A stretch of 64,000 nt of DNA from an uncultured Eubacteriales bacterium (GTDB lineage Bacteria; Bacillota; Clostridia; Oscillospirales; Oscillospiraceae). The notes under the pieces were generated by a model. It saw only the letters and a list, made by a program, of their open reading frames with translations. It did not search any database and was not told the DNA's origin. The stretch lies in assembly GCA_900544295.1 (NCBI GenBank), contig UQUO01000007.1:1-64000 (forward strand). Direction: 5' to 3'. This document shows positions 37,501 to 45,600 of this stretch, one piece after another. Both the position numbers and the translations under genes were made by a program. Numbering within the stretch: position 1 is the stretch's first letter; each line of letters begins with the position of its first letter.

Positions 37501-37649
37501 ATGCCGCTGTCATGTCCAGCAAACAGGACAATTTCCGGGGAAGCAAAATCAAAGAGCGCAAAATCTGGCGTGCTATTCGTGCTGTCGTAAAAGATGATCA
37601 GGAAGCCGATCAGTTACTTGCATTAGTAAAGGAGCAGAGTGAATTCTAG
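34557..37649 (+). CDS. hsdR: Type I restriction endonuclease HsdR
   Basis: 1030 aa. N-terminal PD-(D/E)xK nuclease region with RPDLVLYINGIAFAVIELKRS (about 125-145), SF2 translocase with Walker A TQGSGKSLTMVW (about 283), DECHR box (about 401), FIGFTGTPL, and motif VI QAICRVNR, and a C-terminal helical domain that docks on the methylase. Full length, no break. It follows the DUF3800 gene with a four-base overlap and ends one base into the metalloprotease start. Confidence 0.95.
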   Translation: MSIGQREKATQKRVIKLFVQELGYTYLGDFTERENSNIETELLTKFLTRKGYSPVLINRALKELQDAAGDQSVNLYDLNEQTYKKLRYGVKVSESVGQHKTTVQFVDWEHPLENNFYIAEEVTIKHKRPDLVLYINGIAFAVIELKRSTVSMSEGIRQNLTNQRPDMIMQFFATIGLVLAGNDSEGLRYGTTGTPEKYYLSWKEDPNARDEVSVAVRAQIEKYPLRLDKNLISLCRKERLVELLHNFIVFDSGVKKTCRPNQFFGNMAARDFVRRHEGGIIWHTQGSGKSLTMVWLGKWIKENISDSRILIITDRDELDVQIEQVFAGVNEGIVRIRRGSELIQKINDTSPVMMCSLIHKFGKKNRGKSGESDYTGFIEELKRSLPENFSPKGDFYVFVDECHRTQSGKLHKAMETILPNATFIGFTGTPLMKKDKETSLEVFGPYIHRYKFDEAVRDKVVLDLRYEAREVEQNVVQQDRIDAWFEAKTRGLTGVAKAKLKQRWGNLQKMFSSKARLGQIVADIVFDMETKPRLHDGRGNAMLVAGSIYQACKFYELFQETELKGKCAIVTSYEPAVGDIRTETVGDDGETEAVEQYEIYMKMLGGKDPKAFEKEVKEKFIKQPEQMKLLIVVDKLLTGFDAPPATYLYIDKSMRDHGLFQAICRVNRLDGEDKEFGYIIDYKDLFRSLENAVADYTSEAFDCYDKEDVSGLLTDRLDKAKEQLEDSLEALRALCEPVAPPKDMVDYYHYFCGANTEAFDLDELEENMPKREQLYNLSATALRAFGEVSGELQEKYHYTVEQIKALEREVTYYIKVRDDVRLASGDYVDLKKYDPDMRHLIDTYLSADPSRVLTSFGGATLVELLVDNGISTLKDMPASTPKEQEAVAETIENNIGKEIVERTQSNPKYYEKMSALLHELIEKRKNDVINYEEYLRQIVELARKVHKPESGTEYPPEIRESAAKRAFYDHLNGDTVVANQIYAAVMSSKQDNFRGSKIKERKIWRAIRAVVKDDQEADQLLALVKEQSEF

Positions 37650-38356
37650 TGGATGAACTGCAAATCGGCAACATGAGTATTGCCATTACAAAAAAGAATA
37701 TCAAGAATATGTACATTCGTGTTCTGCCGCCCGATGGAAAAGTCCAAATTACTGCGCCATACTCTGCTGGGGACGATGCGATCAGGATGTTTGCTGTATC
37801 CAGAATTTCCTGGATCAAAAAGCAGCGTGCAAACTTCGCAGCACAGGCACGACAAACGAAGCGACAGTATGTGACCGGAGAGAGCTACTATGTCTGGGGG
37901 CGTCGTTATCGTCTGGATGTGCAATACTCAAATGTTAGGAATGAGGTGTCCCTTACAGGCGGGCATCTGATTTTGCAAGTGAGGCCTGAAAGCACCCCGG
38001 AGCAGCGCGAGCGTGTTTTGAATGATTGGTATCGGAAGCAGCTAAAAAGCAAGCTGCCGGAAGTGATTCAAAAATGTGAACAGGTTGTAGGTGTCCATGC
38101 ATCTGAGTGGAAGGTCAAAAACATGCGTACCAAATGGGGAACCTGCAATATAGACCGAAAAAGGATTTGGATTAACCTCCAGCTTGCAAAGAAAACTCCA
38201 GAGTGTCTCGCTTATGTCGTGACCCATGAATTGGTGCACTTGCTGGAGCGAAATCACCATGAGCAATTCCAGAAGTATATGGACGCTTTTTTCCCGGAGT
38301 GGCGAGTAGTAAAGGAAACATTGAATCAGCAAATGCTGGATTATATGAGCGAGTAA
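37649..38356 (+). CDS. YgjP/M48-like zinc metalloprotease
   Basis: 235 aa of the YgjP-like (DUF45, WLM-related) peptidase family, with the zinc site HELVHLLERNHHEQF (about 191-205) and the preceding MRTKWGTCN signature. GTG start overlapping the hsdR stop, with AAGGAGCAG upstream. Genes of this family often follow hsdR; a role in removing or controlling HsdR is imaginable but unproven. Confidence 0.88.
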   Translation: MDELQIGNMSIAITKKNIKNMYIRVLPPDGKVQITAPYSAGDDAIRMFAVSRISWIKKQRANFAAQARQTKRQYVTGESYYVWGRRYRLDVQYSNVRNEVSLTGGHLILQVRPESTPEQRERVLNDWYRKQLKSKLPEVIQKCEQVVGVHASEWKVKNMRTKWGTCNIDRKRIWINLQLAKKTPECLAYVVTHELVHLLERNHHEQFQKYMDAFFPEWRVVKETLNQQMLDYMSE

Positions 38357-38527
38357 ACTTACACATCATTTTAAGTTGGATGCCGCAGCCGTCAACATAA
38401 AGTGTTGCAAAATTTCATCGCTTCTTTGGTCTCGTGCTTAACCACATCTATTCTTAGTATGCGAAAGTTCATACCTGACAACTAAAAAGTTAGATATTTA
38501 TATCTTTTTTGTCTTGGAGGGATAAAT
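38357..38527. other. Gap of 171 bases without clear signal
   Basis: AT-rich spacer after the protease gene. No hairpin with T run and no convincing promoter was found apart from AT-rich stretches just before the next ribosome site. Confidence 0.4.
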
Positions 38528-38773
38528 ATGGAACTTGAAGAAAAGTTTAAAGAAGCAAAAGTGCCGATGATAGTCGTACATTTTGACGAGAACTTTGAGA
38601 CAACGTATACTGAAGAATATAACTTGGGGAATTTTGAATTGTCAAAATGCCAGATTGAGAGCTTTGCCAGAATTTTATTGCCTTCCATTCGTGAGTATTA
38701 TAAAGATCCCAAATATGTGCATGAGTCTAATGAATGGGCAAAACAGCAAAATAAGCAATCGATAGATACTTGA
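38528..38773 (+). CDS. Hypothetical 81-aa acidic protein
   Basis: A small, AT-rich gene with TTGGAGGG eight bases before ATG. The protein starts MELEEKFKEAKVPMIVVHFDENFETTYTEEY and ends in a charged helix. No recognised domain. It is the last gene of element 1, about 100 bases from the arm sites, a place where cargo or anti-restriction genes are often found. Confidence 0.55.
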   Translation: MELEEKFKEAKVPMIVVHFDENFETTYTEEYNLGNFELSKCQIESFARILLPSIREYYKDPKYVHESNEWAKQQNKQSIDT

Positions 38774-38876
38774 AGTGAATAGCAGAAAGTATTCAAGATT
38801 AGCGCGGTAATAAATTTGTTGAGCGACTTTTTGTATGGTATAATAATTTTTGCATAGAGTTTTGCAGCTACACTGC

Positions 38877-38894
38877 TGGCAACACCATGGCAAC
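38877..38894. repeat. Right arm-type sites of element 1
   Basis: TGGCAAC at 38877 and 38888, again 11 bases apart, 117 bases before the attachment core. The element 2 counterpart lies 119 bases before its core. Confidence 0.7.
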
Positions 38895-38992
38895 AAAAAA
38901 TCAGATAGCCTCTACTATCTGAATAATGAAAAGAATACCAATACCCTGAGCTAAATTCTATAAGCAAATCTGCTTAGAAAACTTCTGGCAGT

Positions 38993-39065
38993 ATCGAGTG
39001 GGAATAATAAATTAGCTTCTTCAAGTCCCCGAAATGCCTGAAAACACAGGCGTTTCGGGGATTTT
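38993..39065. other. Junction attR1/attL2 with displaced guaA end and terminator
   Basis: ATCGAGTGGGAATAA encodes Ile-Glu-Trp-Glu-stop, the usual C-terminus of GMP synthases, with no guaA body in front. A terminator follows: CCCCGAAATGCCTG (39027-39040) pairs with CAGGCGTTTCGGGG (39047-39060) and then ATTTT. So the guaA 3' end was displaced here by element 1. Confidence 0.9.
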
Positions 39066-39076
39066 GCTGTTTTTGC

Positions 39077-39094
39077 TGGCTACAACTTGGCTAC
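39077..39094. repeat. Left arm-type sites of element 2
   Basis: TGGCTAC at 39077 and 39088, 11 bases apart; an inverse copy GTAGCCA is at 39111. The element 1 integrase has TGGCAAC instead, so each integrase has its own one-base variant. Confidence 0.7.
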
Positions 39095-39123
39095 ATCGAA
39101 CGGGCTTTTTGTAGCCAGAGAGC

Positions 39124-40197
39124 TCATCGAGCTATGGCGTCGAGCTGTCTGGCTACTTCGGCCTGCTTGTTCGGATACAGGTGGCTGTATGTGTCCATCG
39201 TGGTCTGCACCTTCTCATGCCCGAGCCGCTCGGCAATGAGCAGGGGAGAGCAGCCCATCTCCACCAGCAGGCTCGCGTGGCTGTGCCGGATGTCATGCAC
39301 GCGGATGCGCTTGACCCCGGAGACCTTGCAGCCATGCTCCATCTCGTGGTAGAGAAAATGCTTCGTGTACGGAAACAGCCTGTCGCCGCGCTGGAGGCCG
39401 TAGCACTTTTCCATGTACCCCTTCAGGCAAGCGCTCAGGACTTCCGGCATCGTGACCACCCGGTTGCTTTTTGGAGTCTTGGGCGAGGTGATAACGTCCT
39501 TGTCCCCGAGCCGCTGGTAACTCTTGCTGATGGCGATGACCGACTTTTCAAAGTCGATGTCCGCCGGAGTCAGAGCCAGCAGCTCGCCCTCTCGCATACC
39601 GGTGTAGTACAGCGTCATAAATGCGGCGTAGGAGGCGGGCCGGTCTTTCAGCGCTTCAATGAACTTCGTAAACTCGTCCCGCGTCCAGAACAGCATCTCG
39701 TCCGCCGACTTTTTGCCCATGCTCCCGGCCTTGTGGCAGGGGTTTTCCTTCAGACCGTAATACTTGACCGCGTAGTTGAAGATGGCGGTTATCTGGTTGT
39801 TGATGACCCGGAGATAGGTCTGGGAATACGGCTCGCCCTTGTCGTCGCGGTAGCTGGTCAGCTCGTTCTGCCAGCGCCTTATGTCGGTCGGCTTGATCTC
39901 GTCGAGCGGCACCCGGCCGAAGAAGGGCGTTATCTTGAGGTCGATCATGAACCGTTTGTTGGCCAGAGTCGAGGGCTTGAGCCGCTTCTCCATGTCCTCA
40001 AGGTAGAGCCCGATGAAGTCCTTGAACGTCATCCCGAGGTTGGCATTCGCCCGACTTATGAAGTCGCGCTCCCACTGCAGCGCCTCGCGTTTGGTTGCAA
40101 AGCCGCGCTTCTTCTTGTGTATTACCTTGCCTGTCCAGTCCCTAATGCGCACCTGAGACATCCATTTGCCTGTGTTTCCGTCTTTTGTTACTGACAT
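39124..40197 (-). CDS. int: Tyrosine integrase of element 2
   Basis: 357 aa, same domain order as the element 1 enzyme: arm-binding domain with KRGFATKREALQWERD, core-binding domain, and catalytic residues in GMREGELLALTP, TSPKTPKSNR, HDIRHSHAS, GHEK and TYSHLYP (Tyr). It reads toward attL2 and ends 60 bases from the terminator repeat. GAAAGGAGCG precedes the ATG. GC content is nearer the host than element 1. Confidence 0.95.
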   Translation of the reverse strand: MSVTKDGNTGKWMSQVRIRDWTGKVIHKKKRGFATKREALQWERDFISRANANLGMTFKDFIGLYLEDMEKRLKPSTLANKRFMIDLKITPFFGRVPLDEIKPTDIRRWQNELTSYRDDKGEPYSQTYLRVINNQITAIFNYAVKYYGLKENPCHKAGSMGKKSADEMLFWTRDEFTKFIEALKDRPASYAAFMTLYYTGMREGELLALTPADIDFEKSVIAISKSYQRLGDKDVITSPKTPKSNRVVTMPEVLSACLKGYMEKCYGLQRGDRLFPYTKHFLYHEMEHGCKVSGVKRIRVHDIRHSHASLLVEMGCSPLLIAERLGHEKVQTTMDTYSHLYPNKQAEVARQLDAIAR

Positions 40198-40231
40198 GAA
40201 TCGCTCCTTTCTCTCGAGTCTCAGTATGTGC

Positions 40232-40921
40232 TCATTGCTTTTTGTCCTTTTTCATCTTCGCAACTAATCCGGGATTGTTCTTTACAAACTCGTGCACCAT
40301 CTGTATGTCCTCCTCAGTCAGCGGTTCCTCAGCTTGGGGCTCATCGCCGCCTTCCGCCGGTGGGAGATGGAGCTCGTGAGACGAGCTGTAAGTTATGGTC
40401 TGGTCCTTCCAGGCCGCGTAGTCTTCTGCCGACAGCTGGCCGCTTGCCAGCTTGCTGCGCTGCTCCTTCCACTGTTCGAGCAGCAGGCAGAACGAGGGAT
40501 TGAGCTCGGCGCTCGTCCCCGTGCCGCCGAAAGAGAGCGAGCACTTCCAGCTCTGGCTCTTTGGCGGCTTCTCAACTTCAATGTCGAAGTCCAGCTCATC
40601 TGCCGTGTCGAGCAAGAACAGAAAGTCCATGACGTCGGCAAGACTGGTCAAAACCGCCCTCCTCGTTCCGAGACCGATCATGTACGACAGGGGAACGTCC
40701 AGCGCAGCGCAGATGCTTACAAGCGCCGAAATCGAAACGTCTATGTCCCCGCACTCGTATTTCTGTATCGTTCTCAGCGAGCGGTCCAGCATTTCAGCCA
40801 GCTTGGTCTGGCTGATGTGCCTCATTTTGCGCGCAAGGCGTATTCGTTTGCCGATCTCCTTTGAGTCGAAGGCTTCTCCGCTTCCGCCGGTGTAGTCGAA
40901 ATCGTCGTAGTTGTGCTCCAT
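40232..40921 (-). CDS. XRE-family regulator of element 2
   Basis: 229 aa. Helix-turn-helix MRHISQTKLAEMLDRSLRTIQ (about 33-53), then a C-terminal domain that, like the element 1 protein at 22499, has a KLASGQLSAEDYAAWKDQ stretch (compare EAGEISKEDYDKWRYR). The tail ends EEDIQMVHEFVKNNPGLV. It lies between int and the divergent xis. GATAGT motifs in the gap (near 40949, 41006, 41033) could be its sites. Confidence 0.85.
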   Translation of the reverse strand: MEHNYDDFDYTGGSGEAFDSKEIGKRIRLARKMRHISQTKLAEMLDRSLRTIQKYECGDIDVSISALVSICAALDVPLSYMIGLGTRRAVLTSLADVMDFLFLLDTADELDFDIEVEKPPKSQSWKCSLSFGGTGTSAELNPSFCLLLEQWKEQRSKLASGQLSAEDYAAWKDQTITYSSSHELHLPPAEGGDEPQAEEPLTEEDIQMVHEFVKNNPGLVAKMKKDKKQ

Positions 40922-40991
40922 TCAGTTCACCTCGAACAGAGTATATCAGATAGTAATGCGAATTGCAAGTACATAATTAAATTTGATACTG

Positions 40992-41020
40992 TTGACAAAC
41001 GCACCGATAGTACATATAAT
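40992..41020 (+). promoter_or_regulatory. xis-repA promoter of element 2
   Basis: Perfect TTGACA at 40992-40997, 17-base spacer containing GATAGT, perfect TATAAT at 41015-41020. The same strong design as the element 1 xis promoter. Confidence 0.9.
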
Positions 41021-41052
41021 GCTATACGTATTGATAGTGCGCATTATGATAG

Positions 41053-41066
41053 GAGGTGAAATGTAA
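41053..41066 (+). promoter_or_regulatory. Start-stop element ahead of xis
   Basis: GGAGGTGAA is followed by ATG (41061) and at once by TAA. A ribosome would start and stop here 40 bases before the xis start. It stands where element 1 has a 43-codon frame with an equally strong ribosome site. Confidence 0.4.
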
Positions 41067-41106
41067 GCGCACTTGAGATTCATATACTTTACAATCAGGA
41101 GGTAAA

Positions 41107-41301
41107 ATGCAGGCACAATTTGTAACGGCTCAGGAGGTAGCCGAAATCATGGGAGTCAGCAGGAGCAAAGCGTATCAGATTGTGAGAGAGATGAATCGGG
41201 AGCTGAAGAGCATGGGGTACATAACCGTTTCTGGAAAATGTCCGGTGCAGTACTTCAAAAAGAAGTTCTACGGCCTTCAGATAGGCGGTGACTCCATATG
41301 A
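41107..41301 (+). CDS. Excisionase-like DNA-binding protein (element 2)
   Basis: 64 aa, the counterpart of the element 1 gene at 23289: MQAQFVTAQEVAEIMGVSRSKAYQIVREMNREL forms the helix-turn-helix. AGGAGG precedes the ATG. Here the integrase is not downstream but on the other strand; the RepA-like gene follows with a four-base overlap. Confidence 0.82.
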   Translation: MQAQFVTAQEVAEIMGVSRSKAYQIVREMNRELKSMGYITVSGKCPVQYFKKKFYGLQIGGDSI

Positions 41302-42389
41302 AGGACTGTGTGACTGAAGAAATTATTGAAGAAACCAATGAAGAAACCAAGCTGGGCGGGCTGCTCAAAAAGATGCAGAGAATGAACAGCCCCGGCTATT
41401 TACATACAGTGTCGCTGAATGAACTCTATGAAAACGTGTACGAAAGCAGGCCGCCCGTCATAGACGGCCTGCTGTACGCCGGGGCGTACATACTGGCAGG
41501 CGCCCCGAAGATAGGCAAGTCTTTTCTTGTCGCCCAGCTTGCCTACCACGTAAGCACAGGCCAGCCGCTGTGGGGCTACGACGTTCACCAGGGGACGGTG
41601 CTCTACCTGGCCCTGGAGGACGACTTCCGCCGCCTGCAGGACAGGATGTCGCGTATGTTCGGCGTTGAGGGCACGGACGAGCTCCACTTTTCCGTCAACG
41701 CAAAGATGCTCGGAGACGGCCTTGACGCACAGCTGGAGCGATTCGTGAGAGAGCACCCGGAGACAAAGCTGATAGTGCTCGACACTCTGCAAAAGGTGCG
41801 CGAGGCCTCGAAAGATTACAGCTACGGCAGCGACTACGAGCTTATAAACCGCCTCAAGTTTTTCGCAGACAGCCACGGCGTTTGCGTACTGGCGGTGCAC
41901 CACACGAGAAAGCAGACGGCTGACGACTGCTTTGAGACTATCTCGGGCACGACGGGCCTGTTCGGCTGCGCGGACGGCGCGCTGCTTATGCGCAAAGAGA
42001 AGCGCACAGACCTCACCGCAACGCTCGACGTTGCAGGCCGCGATCAGCCCGACCAGAGGCTGCATCTGAAGAAAGACGCCGACAGCCTGACCTGGGAGCT
42101 GGAGTGCGCCGACACCCAGCCCTGGCGGCAACCGCCCGACCCGGTGCTGGAGGCGGTGGCAAAGCTGAGCATCAGCGCCGGAGAGTGGGAGGGCAGCCCG
42201 AGCGAGCTGGCGAGGGCGATAAACACGAGTATGGCGGTAAATCGCCTGACGCGCCACCTGAACGTGAACGCAGGCCGCCTGCTGGACGAGCATCAGGTAA
42301 AGTACGAGTTCAAGACAAAACACGAAGGCCGCCGCATCCGCCTGACGCACGTCCCGGTGATAGTCCAGGCGTATGAAGTGACCGCATAA
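41298..42389 (+). CDS. RepA-like AAA ATPase (AAA_25) of element 2
   Basis: 363 aa, closely similar to the element 1 protein at 24887 over most of its length: GAPKIGKSFLVAQLAYHVSTG (Walker A), LIVLDTLQKVREAS (Walker B), LAVHHTRKQT, and the C-terminal SPSELARAINTSMAVNRLTR. It lacks the 30-residue N-terminal leader of that copy. Probably starts replication of the excised circle at the CGTCGC hairpin behind it. Confidence 0.85.
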   Translation: MKDCVTEEIIEETNEETKLGGLLKKMQRMNSPGYLHTVSLNELYENVYESRPPVIDGLLYAGAYILAGAPKIGKSFLVAQLAYHVSTGQPLWGYDVHQGTVLYLALEDDFRRLQDRMSRMFGVEGTDELHFSVNAKMLGDGLDAQLERFVREHPETKLIVLDTLQKVREASKDYSYGSDYELINRLKFFADSHGVCVLAVHHTRKQTADDCFETISGTTGLFGCADGALLMRKEKRTDLTATLDVAGRDQPDQRLHLKKDADSLTWELECADTQPWRQPPDPVLEAVAKLSISAGEWEGSPSELARAINTSMAVNRLTRHLNVNAGRLLDEHQVKYEFKTKHEGRRIRLTHVPVIVQAYEVTA

Positions 42390-42619
42390 CGCAACGCTTG
42401 CGACGCTTGCAACGGTAAAACCGACACCCCAAACCAAGCGTCGCAACCGTCGCAACCGTCGCACAGACCAGAGGCTCTCCCGGCTTTGTGGCCGGGAGAG
42501 CCTTGTGGCAATATCGTGCAAGCAATGTCCGTGTCCGGACACGATCAAACTTCGTGCAGCGCTGGCGCTTGTTGTTATGGCAATATTAGGCTGACTGTGT
42601 TATAATCTACAAAAACCAG
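42390..42619. repeat. Hairpin region behind repA: origin-like
   Basis: Arms 42400-42416 and 42446-42462 pair at 15 of 17 positions and consist of CGTCGCAAC units, as in element 1. Then come a perfect 12-base hairpin (42473-42502, no T run) and the palindrome CGTGTCCGGACACG (42530-42543). GTGGCAATAT and ATGGCAATAT repeat at 42505 and 42577. A TATAAT at 42601-42606 probably starts the helicase operon; its -35 box is poor. Confidence 0.55.
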
Positions 42620-42634
42620 GTGAGGGTGTGGGAT

Positions 42635-45600
42635 ATGCCTGATCTAATGGATAATGAGCGCGTTGAGCTGCATGGTATGCTCGCGGAGTTCAGGCAGGCA
42701 CTGGAAGAGGAAATACATAAGGTCAAGAGCAGTGGGCTGTCGTCAACGCTGCTGTTTGCCGGCAGGCGGATAGATAGCAGGGGCGCTGAATTCTGGTACA
42801 GATTCAGGGTCGAGTACGCCCCGGCGATGCCGGCGGATACGCCATGCAAGCTGACCATCGGTAAGGAGCAATTCAATGTCACCGTGGTCAGCTTTGACGA
42901 AAACTCCATTATCATATCTTCTAAAATCGAGCTGACAGGCGCGCTTGGCAAGGCGCGTCTCGAAAACGGCGCGACAGTTTTGATGGAGCGGCTCATCGGC
43001 TGCATCGAGGAAAACGCCGAAAAGCCAAACCCGGCGGGTGACCGTATGCTCTTGCAGGGTGGTAAAGTATACGAGGCCAGAAAGATATTCCAATACGACG
43101 AGCCTTTTATATATCCCGGCAACACTGAGAACCAGAACCGTGCGGTGGAAGCCGCGCTTGCCAACGATATCACATACATCTGGGGCCCGCCGGGAACTGG
43201 CAAGACCACCGTAATCGGCCAAATTATTGACGGGCTATATAGGCATGGACGCTCTGTATTGGTCGTATCCCACACTAACACCGCCGTCGATGGCGCGATA
43301 GAGAAAGCGGACAGGACGTATTTCAGCGAGCACGGTTTGGATGAGGGCGGCATCTATCCAATATTGCGTTTGGGCATCCCGTCAAGACCTCTGCCGGAGC
43401 GCGTGCTGCTGAAAACGCACACAGACGTACTGGGACGGGAGCTGTATGAAAGAGAAGCTGCTCTGAAAAACCAGCTTGCGTCGTTGCAGAGAAATCAGAA
43501 CGAAATTCGGCTTCTGCTGAGCAAAAACACTTGGCTTGAAAAGACGAATCTCCCTCTCTTTCCGGGAGATATGCAGATAATAGAAGCACTGAAAAGGGAA
43601 ATAGCCGCGGCGGAACGTGAGGCAGAAAAGCTTGACGGCGAGATTAAAAAGGAGCTGTCAGAGCACCCCGAGTATAAGAGTCGTGCCTCATTGCACAAGA
43701 AAGCCTTGGCGCAGAGAAAGGAACTAGAGTCACTCTGTCAGAACATCCTGTGCGCGGAGAAAATGCTCGATGAGGCTCCGCACAAGATCCAGCGGGCGCG
43801 CGATGAGGCCAGGAAGCACGACGTCTATAGACAGCTGAGGCAGCAAAAAGAAAAGCTCATGTCGGAGCAGTTCCTAAATGAGCAGCTGCACAGCTGTGCG
43901 GAGACCATCGCAAAGCTCAATGCGGAGCTCGATTCCCTTGCGTCCCAGGCAAAGACCGCGTTTCACGAAATAGCAGATTACGAGGGCAAGAGCTCCCTCG
44001 GAAAATTCTTTTCCGGCAAGGCCTCTTACCTCCAGGCAAAGGAACGGGCGGAGCAGATAGCCCTGAGAGTGCCGAAGGCAGAAGAGGAACTTAGATGCGA
44101 GGAGATGCTCGAGGAGGAATATAAGAACCAGCTCGACGAGGTTCTGCTTCTGAGTGAGCAGCTAAAGAGAGTGATACCCAGCCAGAGCGCGGAATACTGG
44201 CTTGGCAAGGCTCAGGAATTCTCGGCATCCGCAGAAAAAGCCCGGGCGGTGCTGCCTCAGCTTAGGCAGGAGAGGGACGACCTTACCGTTGAGCTTCGTG
44301 AGATTAATGAACAGCTCGCCGCAATAGACGCCGCGACAGGCAAGCTCAAGGAAAAACAGCAGCTCTGCGCTCAGCTGAAAAACTCGGCTCAGAAAAAGAG
44401 AGAAAAGCTCAGTGAGCTTGAGTCAGCCCTGCAGGAGGACATAGCACGCGAGCGCTCGCTCTGCCTGGCTTTCGACTACGAACTCGAGGCTGAGGATGCA
44501 AAGTCGGTTTATGAAGACCTCAAGGCGCTTGAGGTCACAATTAAAGCTGAGCTTTCCGGCTGTGATATTCCCGCACTTGAGGCTGAGAAGTCAAAGCTTA
44601 TTGAACAGCAGACGGAGACAATCAAAGAACTGGACGAGGTCGAAGCAAAATTGCATGAGCTGGAGTGGCAGGCCGTACTTAGCGCAAAGATCGTCGGCAC
44701 TACGCTGGCTAAATCATACCTGAGCGACACACTCAGGTCTCGCACGTTCGACACGGTAATACTCGACGAGGCGTCCATGGCGTCGATACCCGCGCTCTGG
44801 TGCGCTGCACTGCTGGCAGAGAAAAATGTCGTCATAGTGGGCGACTTTTTGCAGCTGCCGCCTATCGTCATGGCCAACACGCCCGTGGCGCAAAAATGGC
44901 TGGGTCAGGACATCTTTTTCCACAGCGGGATGCTTGAAGCCATAAAGGACAGGCGGCCGCAGAATTTCATAATGCTTAACGACCAGTTCCGCATGGAATC
45001 TGAAATCGCAGGTATTGCAAATATCTATTACGGAGAATATGGCGGACTCATATCCCATGACAACGATGAGCACCGTCTCAAACAGCGGGAAGAGTTTTAT
45101 GGCTGGTACTCCGGCAAACGCACAAAACACAGCATACACCTCGTGGACACGGAGAGCCTGCACGCCTGGGTCACCGGCGTACCGCAGGGCAAGAGCCACA
45201 GCCGCCTGAACTGTTTTTCGGCCGCCGTGGACGTTGACCTGGCCTTTAAATGCCTGGAAAACGTGTTGTCCGAACTTGACCCGAATACTGCAAAACCCGT
45301 TGAGCAGGCCAGTGTGCTCATAATTGCACCGTACAAGCCCCACACCGCAAGGCTCAACAAGCTGATAGATTTGGAATACAGCAGCCGAGGGTTCAAGGAA
45401 AACTTGAATTATATCAGGGCCGGCACCATCCACAGCTTTCAGGGCAGCGAAGCCGACATCGTGATATTCGACCTCGTTATCGACGAGCCCCACTACAAGG
45501 CGGGGGTGTTCAGGCCTGAACCTGAAGTGAATGCGAGTTTGAGGAAAATGTTCAATGTGGCCGTTACAAGAGCTAGATTCAAGCTGTATGTGGTCGGAAA

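Larger units (their letters stand above)
22288..38992. mobile_element. Integrative element 1 at guaA (about 16.7 kb)
   Basis: Bounded by the guaA stop-codon region at 22288-22303 and its repeat at 38993-39008. Inside are paired TGGCAAC arm repeats near both ends, XRE, xis, tyrosine integrase, MobC-like gene, RepA-like ATPase, a hairpin-rich oriT-like region, XRE/SLOG/DUF6061 genes, and a type I restriction block. GC content is clearly below the flanking chromosome, lowest in hsdS and the DUF3800 gene. No relaxase or type IV secretion gene is present, so it can at best be mobilised by another element. Confidence 0.88.
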
